NCBI GenBank assembly: GCA_964412615.1
Contig: CAYPPK010000016.1
Span: 1-9,458, forward strand
Length of the DNA: 9,458 nucleotides
Reading direction: 5' to 3'
Source: CAYPPK01 sp964412615
GTDB lineage: Bacteria > Patescibacteriota > Minisyncoccia > Sungbacterales > HO2-52-23
In this document: in pieces, positions 1-5,281 of the stretch
How positions within the stretch are numbered: the stretch's first letter is position 1
How the letters are laid out: each line of letters starts with the position of its first letter
Notes under the pieces: generated by a model
Told to the model about the DNA's origin: nothing
What the model saw: the letters and a program-made list of their open reading frames with translations, nothing else
The model's database searches: none
Made by a program: the position numbers and the translations under genes

Positions 1-1
1 T

Positions 2-715
2 GGATTAGCAGTGTATGAAAAAGGCGATTCTAATTCGTCAAAACTTGCGATTATAATTCCGGGCAGATTAGATACTAAGAATTATACTCATAACACAAGT
101 TTGGTTGATTATCTGGCGAGCCGAGGTTATTTCGCATTGTCGTTTGACCCGCCAGGCACTTGGGAGAGTCCTGGAGATATTGAACTTTATACAACTACAA
201 ACTGCATTAAGGCCGTAGACGAACTTATTGAACATTTTGGAAATAAACCGACATTGCTTGCAGGACATAGCAGAGGAGGCACTATTGCTATGTTGGCTGG
301 ACCGAAAAATCCTCACGTTACTCATTTCATTCCAATTTTTTCTTATTATGGTGCGCCGAGCGATCCATCAGATGAAAGAATTATTGATGGAAAAGTAATG
401 AGTTATAGAGATTTACCGCCGGGCAATATGAAAACTAAAGAGCAGAAAGAATTTGGTTTACCACTCAATTATTTTGAAGACGGAAAGCAATACAATGCCT
501 TGGAAGGTTTAAGAAATTGTATTAAACCAAAATTATTTTTCTACGGCGCGCAAGATGACATGAACGACCCGGAAAATGTTAAGAAGGCATACGAAGAATC
601 TGCGGAACCTAAGATGACACACGCACTAAATTCTGACCATGATTATCGTTATCACCCAGAGATTGTTGAAGAAGCCAATCAGATTATAGGCAAGTTTCTA
701 GATAAGTATTCCTAG
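2..715 (+). CDS. Alpha/beta hydrolase, 5'-partial
   Basis: This is a serine hydrolase of the alpha/beta fold, probably an esterase, lipase or dienelactone-hydrolase-like enzyme acting on an unknown small substrate in the cytoplasm. Numbering from the GTG at 11, the nucleophile elbow GHSRGG lies at residues 85-90 with Ser87. The segment YGAQDDMNDPE near 178-187 should supply the acidic residue, and His210 in SDHDY is the likely catalytic histidine. An IIIPG strand near residues 14-18 precedes a probable oxyanion loop. The frame is open to the left edge (it reads GLAVYEKG), and the family usually has a strand before this point, so I read the gene as starting outside the window. The GTG at 11 is only the first possible start inside it. 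There is no signal peptide in the visible part. It is visibly more A+T-rich than the genes that follow. Fold is certain; substrate is unknown. Confidence 0.85.
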   Translation, partial: GLAVYEKGDSNSSKLAIIIPGRLDTKNYTHNTSLVDYLASRGYFALSFDPPGTWESPGDIELYTTTNCIKAVDELIEHFGNKPTLLAGHSRGGTIAMLAGPKNPHVTHFIPIFSYYGAPSDPSDERIIDGKVMSYRDLPPGNMKTKEQKEFGLPLNYFEDGKQYNALEGLRNCIKPKLFFYGAQDDMNDPENVKKAYEESAEPKMTHALNSDHDYRYHPEIVEEANQIIGKFLDKYS

Positions 716-721
716 AAACTT
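692..721 (+). repeat. Perfect 10-bp inverted repeat across the hydrolase stop codon
   Basis: The arms AAGTTTCTAG (692-701) and CTAGAAACTT (712-721) are perfect reverse complements around a 10-nt loop. The second arm contains the TAG stop (713-715). It could act as a 3'-end hairpin of the hydrolase mRNA, but only TCTAATT follows, so it is not a classical intrinsic terminator. Confidence 0.6.
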
Positions 722-946
722 TCTAATTGGATAGCCGCCGATTTTTTCAAAAAAGAAAGCCGAAGCCCGCGCGGGTTCCTCCCCGAGACCTCGCTCCTGC
801 GCGCTCACGAGTCCGTCGCCCCGCCTCCTTTGCCCCAGAAAAATAGTGGCGGGGCGCATCATTTCAGATTTCGCTTTTTGGATTTGTGTATCAGATTCGG
901 CAAAATAATTTCAAAAGTTTGTGGGGGTTTTAATTCGGGAGATACG
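716..946. other. Gene-free stretch with a G+C-rich patch
   Basis: No convincing gene is visible. An open frame at 830-1057 has no recognisable protein character and contains the terminator hairpin. From about 758 to 857 the base composition is much richer in G+C than the flanks. The patch contains the 10-nt palindrome CCCGCGCGGG (766-775) and a perfect 9-bp inverted repeat, CGCCCCGCC (817-825) with GGCGGGGCG (848-856), around a 22-nt loop. A short T6-C-A6 inverted repeat sits at 742-754. The patch could be a dispersed repeat or a structured RNA; nothing in it identifies which. Confidence 0.5.
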
Positions 947-980
947 AAAATAACTCGCTTTTTATGCGGGTTATTTTTTA
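947..980 (+). terminator. Intrinsic terminator upstream of the metal operon
   Basis: A 12-bp stem (947-958 with 966-977, one G-T pair) encloses a 7-nt loop. The right arm runs into T974-T979 and further T-rich sequence. This is a good rho-independent terminator. It would stop transcription arriving from the hydrolase side and so insulate the metal operon. The A-rich left arm means it might also work on the other strand. Confidence 0.8.
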
Positions 981-1024
981 TTATCTTTTTCGGTTCATAC
1001 CGGCGGATTTATTTTCCCCAAAAT

Positions 1025-1053
1025 TTGACAGATAGGGTATGGGGGTATAAGGT
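1025..1053 (+). promoter_or_regulatory. Putative promoter of the csoR-like operon
   Basis: A perfect -35 hexamer TTGACA lies at 1025-1030. The -10 is less clear: TAAGGT (1048-1053) gives a 17-nt spacer, and TATAAG (1046-1051) gives 15 nt. Either places the transcript start within about 10 nt of the ATG at 1063, so the mRNA would be leaderless or nearly so. This agrees with the lack of a well-spaced Shine-Dalgarno site. Confidence 0.55.
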
Positions 1054-1055
1054 AT
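1036..1055 (+). promoter_or_regulatory. Putative CsoR operator: three GGTAT repeats
   Basis: GGTAT occurs at 1036-1040, 1044-1048 and 1051-1055, the middle copy within GGGGGTAT. The copies lie in the promoter spacer and over the -10 region. Known CsoR operators contain GGGGGTAT- or TACC/GGTA-type sequences overlapping the promoter, so repression by steric block is plausible. The matching left half-site (ATACCC) is not obvious here; the nearest ATACC is at 997-1001. Assignment is inference. Confidence 0.4.
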
Positions 1056-1062
1056 AGGTGCT

Positions 1063-1335
1063 ATGCTAGACAAAAAACTAAAAAAGAGGTCAGTACATCG
1101 GGCCAAGATCATCCGTGGCCAGCTTGATGCGCTTATAAAAGCAATAGAAGAGGAAAAATATTGCATTGATCTGATCACTCAGTCCCGGGCAATTCAATTG
1201 TCGCTTAAAAGCATGGATCGGATGCTTTTGGAAAACCATCTTAAAGGCCATGTCAAGCATATGCTTGGCGACGCCCGTCAGGAAAAAAGGGCCATTAAAG
1301 AACTGATAGATCTGTATGCTCTATCCAATAAATAG
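1063..1335 (+). CDS. csoR: CsoR/RcnR-family metal-sensing transcriptional repressor
   Basis: This is a 90-residue all-helical DNA-binding repressor of the CsoR/RcnR (DUF156) family, which releases its operator when it binds metal. The family core is clear: RAKIIRGQLDAL (13-24), KYCIDLITQ (32-40) and LLENHLKGHV (55-64). The expected metal ligands are Cys34, His59 and His63. Most copper CsoRs have Cys at the third position (Cys-His-Cys), whereas Thermus thermophilus CsoR is a known Cys-His-His copper sensor. The extra N-terminal His of nickel/cobalt RcnR aligns with Leu2 here, so RcnR-type sensing is less likely. The gene is first in a four-gene unit ending with a copper-type ATPase, which supports Cu(I) sensing and autoregulation. 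Its last 20 bases overlap the next gene. Family is certain; copper as inducer is inferred from context. Confidence 0.9.
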   Translation: MLDKKLKKRSVHRAKIIRGQLDALIKAIEEEKYCIDLITQSRAIQLSLKSMDRMLLENHLKGHVKHMLGDARQEKRAIKELIDLYALSNK

Positions 1336-1777
1336 TTTTGCCTGGGTCAAAATTATATTCAATGCCCTCATTGCGATTGCAGTACTTTTATTTTTTTACT
1401 TCGTAATAGTTTCCGCCATCTCCGGCTTTCAATTTGCCTTGTCCCAGTTTTTAAGCTATTGGTATTTTTTGATCAGTTTGGCGGTAGGTTTTGGCATTCA
1501 GATTGGTTTGTATTCTTACCTGAAACAGCTCATAAAAAATAGCGGCGCGGCAATGGGAGGCAAAACTGTGGCCATGACGGGCACAACTTCCACTCTAGCT
1601 ATGGTTTCTTGTTGCGCTCATTATTTAGCAAACATAGTGCCGATACTTGGCATTACCGGAGCACTGGCAATTGTTGCCCAATATCAAATTGAGATTTTGG
1701 GGGTCGGACTTGCGTTTAACATATTTGGCATTGCCTTTATCAGCAACAAAATCATCAAATTTAAAAAGCACGTATGA
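1316..1777 (+). CDS. Small polytopic membrane protein with SCCAH motif, metal operon
   Basis: This 153-residue integral membrane protein belongs to no family I can name with certainty. Hydrophobic segments lie at about 14-36, 46-66, 88-121 (long enough for a helix pair or re-entrant turn) and 127-145, giving four or five membrane passes. Lysines at 70, 74 and 83 and the basic tail KIIKFKKHV suggest a cytoplasmic central loop and C-terminus. The striking feature is SCCAH at 98-102, inside or at the edge of the third segment, preceded by TGTTST and followed by NIVPILG. Paired Cys plus His in a membrane helix would suit soft-metal binding. The start overlaps csoR by 20 bp and the stop overlaps the next gene by 4 bp (ATGA), so translational coupling is likely. 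Context suggests a role in copper handling, either transport or delivery to the ATPase; this is inference. Confidence 0.75.
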   Translation: MLYPINSFAWVKIIFNALIAIAVLLFFYFVIVSAISGFQFALSQFLSYWYFLISLAVGFGIQIGLYSYLKQLIKNSGAAMGGKTVAMTGTTSTLAMVSCCAHYLANIVPILGITGALAIVAQYQIEILGVGLAFNIFGIAFISNKIIKFKKHV

Positions 1778-2337
1778 AAATAATAATACCAATTTTAATC
1801 GTAGGCATTTTTGCCGGTATAATTGCCTTTTTGAGTTTAAAAATTACGACTTTTGAAGAGTGCGAGAGATCCGGCTGGCTGGTGCGCGGCATAAGAATTT
1901 ATGACGGCAGTGGTTCGGCCGAAAAAGAATGTTTTTTGTGGATTGGCAAAAGTTTTACTAAACAAAGAACACCATCCGATCAAAATCTGCAGCCAAACTG
2001 GGAAGCAAAAATCGATGACCAAGCAAGCGTCACCATAACTGTCGCCCCCTCTGATATCTCTAGAGAATCAAAAGAATGGAAATTTAATGTTGTTATGGAC
2101 ACTCATTCAGTTGAATTAAGTCAGGATATGGCCAAAATCGCTCTGCTCATGGATGATAAAGGTAAGGAATACAAACCATTGCGCTGGGATGGCTCCCCTG
2201 CCGGCGGCCATCATCGAGAAGGCATGCTGGTCTTTGCTCCAATCATGCCGTATCCGCAGCATCTGGAATTAATCATCAAGAACATTGGAAACGTAGAAAG
2301 GTCATTTTCGTGGATCTTATTTGAAAATAATAAATAA
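1774..2337 (+). CDS. Membrane-anchored extracytoplasmic protein with GGHH motif, metal operon
   Basis: This 187-residue protein has one N-terminal hydrophobic helix (about 2-22) with no lipobox, so it is probably an uncleaved anchor or signal peptide with the rest outside the cytoplasmic membrane. Cys30 and Cys53 bracket a short segment and could form a disulfide. Residues 85-185 look like a beta-sandwich domain: VTITVAPSDIS, then a strand with DTHSVEL (109-115), MDDKGKEYKPLRWDG (126-140), GGHHREG (144-150) and a closing strand near 163-182. His111, His146 and His147 could form an extracytoplasmic metal site. I associate this domain type with uncharacterised bacterial and archaeal proteins, but cannot name a Pfam entry. 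It overlaps the previous gene by 4 bp and ends one base before the favoured ATPase start. It may bind metal after export; that function is inference. Confidence 0.75.
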   Translation: MKIIIPILIVGIFAGIIAFLSLKITTFEECERSGWLVRGIRIYDGSGSAEKECFLWIGKSFTKQRTPSDQNLQPNWEAKIDDQASVTITVAPSDISRESKEWKFNVVMDTHSVELSQDMAKIALLMDDKGKEYKPLRWDGSPAGGHHREGMLVFAPIMPYPQHLELIIKNIGNVERSFSWILFENNK

Positions 2338-2338
2338 T

Positions 2339-4474
2339 ATGAATAATAACGAACACAATTCACATAAAGATACAAAGGTGATTTATATCTGCCCTATGCA
2401 TCCGGAAATCCGGCAAGAAAGGCCGGGCCGGTGCCCGGAATGCGGCATGAATCTGGTGCCGACGGATGCCGGCGATTCGCACCATGAACACGATGCATCC
2501 TCGGTAGCGCCTGAAAAGCATGCCGGCCATAGCACAAAAATGTTTCTGCGCAAATTCTGGATAAGCTTGGTTTTAACCATACCGGTGGTGCTGTATGCGG
2601 ATGTCGTCCGAAAAATTTTCGGATGGGAAGCTCCAGAATTTCCCGGCTCTGCCTACCTGCCGCTTGTACTCGGTTCCGCGGTGTTTTTTTACGGTGGCTG
2701 GGTTTTCCTTGCCGGCGCCTGGCGAGAAATCAAGGGACGTTTGCCCGGCATGATGACGCTTATCGGCATTGCCATTTCAGCCGCGTACATTTGGAGCATA
2801 TATGCCGTGATAGCCGGCGCGGAAGCTTTATTTTGGGAGCTAACCACCCTAATTACCATTATGCTTCTGGGTCACTGGCTGGAAATGCGGGCGGTTTCGG
2901 GAGCGCAAGGCGCGCTTAAAGAGTTATCAAAATTACTTCCGGACACTGCCGAAGTGATCCGCAATGGAAAAACAGAGACGATTGCGCTTTCCGAACTTGG
3001 GGAAAATGATATTGTCCTGGTAAGGCCGGGAACTAAAATTCCTGCTGATGGGAAAATTGTGGACGGCGAATCAGATGTTAATGAATCCATGGTTACCGGA
3101 GAATCCAAACCGGTTTCCAAAAAGGAAAATGATGCGGTTATTGCCGGCACCATAAACGGCGATGGCGCTCTGAAAATAAGCGTTTCTCATATCGGAGAAA
3201 AAACATTTTTAGCCGGCGTAATGCGCTTAGTTGCCGAAGCCCAGGCCTCAAAATCAAAATTGCAGATACTCTCGGATCGGGCCGCTTTTTACTTGACAAT
3301 TGTTGCTGTTTTTGGAGGCGCGGCTACTTTAGTTGTTTGGCTCCTGTCCGGCGCGGAAGTCGGGTTTGCCGTAGCACGCCTGGTGGCCGTTCTGGTTATT
3401 GCTTGTCCGCACGCCTTGGGTCTTGCCGTTCCTTTAGTGGCGTCCATATCAACCACTAAAGCGGCGCACAACGGCTTTCTGGTAAAACAGCGTCTTGCTC
3501 TGGAAGCTGCCCGAACAATTGATGTCGTGCTTTTTGATAAAACAGGAACCCTGACCAAAGGTGAATTCGGGATAGTGGAAATATGGAATTTAAACAGCCA
3601 TACCAAAGACGAAGTTTTGGGGCTGGCCGCTTCTCTTGATTCTTTATCCCAGCACCCGATTGCCAAAGCAGTAGTGGCTGAAGCCAAAGAACGCGGGCTT
3701 GTATTTAACGAGCCGAAGAAATTTGAAGCGTTAAAGGGCAAAGGCGTAAAAGCATTGCTGGAAGAAAAAGAAGTAATGGTCGGCGGGCCGGCACTGCTGG
3801 AAAATATGGGAATAAATATTCCCCCTGAAATCTTAAGACAAGTAGAAAACGCCGGGAAAAATGGACAAACCGTTATTTTCATTCTCAAAGATCGCAAATT
3901 GCTGGGGGCAATTGCTTTGGCTGACATCATTCGCGAGGAATCAAGAGCGGCCGTCAAGGCGCTCAAGGAAATGGGGGTGCGGACAGCCATGATCACGGGC
4001 GATTCTCCCGACGTGGCAAAATGGGTGGCTCAAGAGCTTGAAATTGACGAATATTTTGCCCGCGTGCTGCCCCAGCAAAAGTCCGAAAAGGTAAAAGAAC
4101 TGCAAGAGCGCAACCTGAAAGTTGCCATGGTGGGAGATGGCATTAATGATGCTCCGGCTCTCACCCAGGCCGATCTTGGTATTGCCATCGGGGCCGGAAC
4201 CAATGTGGCTATTGAATCAGCCGGCATAATTCTGGTCAGAGACGATCCGCGGGATATTGTAAAAATTATCAAACTTTCCAGAATGACCTATACTAAAATG
4301 ATTCAAAATCTTTGGTGGGCGGCGGGCTACAATATTTTTGCCCTGCCGCTAGCGGCAGGCGCGCTTGCTTTCAGAGGCATACTCCTTGAACCGGCCGTGG
4401 CAGCCGTACTCATGTCGGCCAGCACGGTTATCGTGGCTATCAACGCAATCACCTTGCGGCAGAAAAAATTATAA
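2339..4474 (+). CDS. copB: CopB-type copper-translocating P1B ATPase
   Basis: This 711-residue heavy-metal ATPase exports copper or silver ions at the cost of ATP in the cytoplasmic membrane. The N-terminus carries a heavy-metal-binding domain (16-41) with Cys18, His21, Cys32 and Cys35, then a His-rich linker (48-64). TM1-4 lie near 72-90, 103-126, 138-158 and 164-180. The actuator motif TGES is at 253-256, the membrane metal-site motif CPH at 356-358, the phosphorylated Asp400 in DKTGT, the nucleotide-domain HP at 439-440, and GDGIND at 599-604. The last helices contain GYN and MSAST (692-696). CPH rather than CPC places it in the CopB (P1B-3) group. A TTG at 2321 would add six residues and overlap the previous gene by 17 bp; I prefer the ATG at 2339, one base after the previous stop. 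Neither has a good Shine-Dalgarno site. Class is certain; copper rather than silver is the family norm. Confidence 0.93.
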   Translation: MNNNEHNSHKDTKVIYICPMHPEIRQERPGRCPECGMNLVPTDAGDSHHEHDASSVAPEKHAGHSTKMFLRKFWISLVLTIPVVLYADVVRKIFGWEAPEFPGSAYLPLVLGSAVFFYGGWVFLAGAWREIKGRLPGMMTLIGIAISAAYIWSIYAVIAGAEALFWELTTLITIMLLGHWLEMRAVSGAQGALKELSKLLPDTAEVIRNGKTETIALSELGENDIVLVRPGTKIPADGKIVDGESDVNESMVTGESKPVSKKENDAVIAGTINGDGALKISVSHIGEKTFLAGVMRLVAEAQASKSKLQILSDRAAFYLTIVAVFGGAATLVVWLLSGAEVGFAVARLVAVLVIACPHALGLAVPLVASISTTKAAHNGFLVKQRLALEAARTIDVVLFDKTGTLTKGEFGIVEIWNLNSHTKDEVLGLAASLDSLSQHPIAKAVVAEAKERGLVFNEPKKFEALKGKGVKALLEEKEVMVGGPALLENMGINIPPEILRQVENAGKNGQTVIFILKDRKLLGAIALADIIREESRAAVKALKEMGVRTAMITGDSPDVAKWVAQELEIDEYFARVLPQQKSEKVKELQERNLKVAMVGDGINDAPALTQADLGIAIGAGTNVAIESAGIILVRDDPRDIVKIIKLSRMTYTKMIQNLWWAAGYNIFALPLAAGALAFRGILLEPAVAAVLMSASTVIVAINAITLRQKKL

Positions 4475-4491
4475 GCGCCGTCACGGCGCTT
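4473..4491 (+). terminator. G+C-rich hairpin at the copB stop codon
   Basis: An 8-bp perfect stem (4473-4480 with 4484-4491) around the loop TCA begins inside the TAA stop. No T-run follows (GAATTTCC), so it is more likely a 3'-end-stabilising or pausing hairpin than a full intrinsic terminator. Confidence 0.5.
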
Positions 4492-4506
4492 GAATTTCCG
4501 TTGCTC

Positions 4507-4537
4507 GGCCATCACGAAAATAAATTTTCGCATGGCC
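4507..4537 (+). repeat. Second hairpin downstream of copB
   Basis: GGCCAT (4507-4512) pairs with ATGGCC (4532-4537), and inside it CGAAAA (4515-4520) pairs with TTTTCG (4525-4530), leaving a 4-nt loop and a small internal bulge. It lies between the stop-codon hairpin and the true terminator. No T-run follows. Its role is unknown. Confidence 0.5.
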
Positions 4538-4566
4538 TCGCTAGGAAATATAAAAAACAGGTGATT

Positions 4567-4594
4567 AGACCGCCATTGGAAGGCGGTTTTTTAA
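4567..4594 (+). terminator. Intrinsic terminator of the metal operon
   Basis: ACCGCC (4569-4574) pairs with GGCGGT (4582-4587) around a 7-nt loop. The stem can extend by a G-T and an A-T pair, and the right arm leads into a run of six T (4587-4592). This is a textbook rho-independent terminator and should end the csoR-copB transcript. Confidence 0.85.
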
Positions 4595-4622
4595 TCTCTA
4601 TTTTTAACCCTACTTCAAAAAA

Positions 4623-4651
4623 TCTTCATGAAAAAGTATTGAGGATATAAT
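4623..4651 (+). promoter_or_regulatory. Putative promoter of the 4673 membrane-protein gene
   Basis: A perfect -10 hexamer TATAAT lies at 4646-4651. The sequence 17 nt upstream, TCTTCA (4623-4628), is only a 3/6 match to a -35. The start point would fall near 4658, giving a leader of about 15 nt with no clear Shine-Dalgarno site. The preceding terminator makes a separate promoter likely. Confidence 0.5.
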
Positions 4652-4672
4652 ATATAGATATAGAAAAGAACT

Positions 4673-5230
4673 ATGAACGAAGCAACTGTATCTATCCTAG
4701 TCATACTAATGCGCCTGGCTGTCCCTTTTTTTATTTTTAAATTTCCGCTGCTCGGTATGTTTCTTTCCATGGGAGCTGATTTTATGGACGTGGAGATAAT
4801 GAGCAAAACCGGCTTTGGTTTTTTTGCCGATAGATATCACCAGTTGGACAAATTTTTAGATCTCTACTATCTTTTCTTTGCTTTTCTAATTTCCCGGGGA
4901 TGGAAAGATGTTTTGGCGCGCCAAACAGCCGGTTTATTATTTTATCTGCGCGCTTTGGCCGTATTGGCTTTTGAATTAAGCGGCCTTCGTTTCCTTTTTA
5001 TCTTGGGCCCTAATATATTTGAAAACTTTTTTATTTTTCGTCTGCTGGCCGTAAAATTAAGGCCCAGGTTTGCCCTTACCTACAAAAATTTATTTTTCTT
5101 TTTTCTTTTCCTCGGAATACCAAAGATAATTCAGGAGTATCTTATGCATTATCTATACCCCGACCAGCCCTTTGGTTTTATCCTTTCTGATCTCTGGCAA
5201 AAATTGACGGAGAAAATTATTAGTTTTTAA
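4673..5230 (+). CDS. Polytopic membrane protein of unknown function
   Basis: This 185-residue protein is very rich in Phe and Leu and clearly membrane-embedded; I do not recognise its family. Hydrophobic stretches lie near 6-35, 62-75, 86-101, 104-125 and 139-157, giving perhaps five helices. Polar conserved-looking motifs sit between them: DRYHQLDKFLDLYY (53-66), RQTAGLLFYLRALAV (83-97) and GPNIFENFF (112-120). The acidic, aromatic and His residues of the first motif could line a site, but no catalytic pattern is evident. The gene is a single transcription unit: the metal operon terminates upstream, it has its own probable promoter, and it converges with rpoD downstream. I see no link to copper beyond adjacency. 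The predicted start follows the promoter by about 15 nt and has only the weak AGAA in front. That it is a real gene is likely from length and consistent hydrophobic patterning. Confidence 0.75.
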   Translation: MNEATVSILVILMRLAVPFFIFKFPLLGMFLSMGADFMDVEIMSKTGFGFFADRYHQLDKFLDLYYLFFAFLISRGWKDVLARQTAGLLFYLRALAVLAFELSGLRFLFILGPNIFENFFIFRLLAVKLRPRFALTYKNLFFFFLFLGIPKIIQEYLMHYLYPDQPFGFILSDLWQKLTEKIISF

Positions 5231-5233
5231 AAT

Positions 5234-5256
5234 AAATCCCCGCTTTGCGGGAATTT
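5234..5256. terminator. Hairpin between convergent genes, probably bidirectional
   Basis: A 10-pair stem with one C-A mismatch (5234-5243 with 5247-5256) and a TTT loop sits 3 bp after the + strand stop and 25 bp after the end of rpoD on the other strand. Read on the minus strand, the stem is followed by TATTTT, which suits rpoD termination. On the + strand the T-run is short and lies within the stem. Confidence 0.6.
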
Positions 5257-5281
5257 ACTCGCGCAGGTTCAATGATAAATT

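Noticed and set aside
830..1057. 75-codon open frame between the hydrolase and csoR
   Set aside because: It starts in the G+C-rich patch, runs through the terminator hairpin at 947-980 and the csoR promoter, and its translation resembles no protein. It is most likely chance.
3289..3996. 235-codon open frame opposite copB
   Set aside because: It lies wholly antisense to the well-supported ATPase catalytic domains, and its Ser/Thr/Ala-rich translation is typical of a shadow frame.
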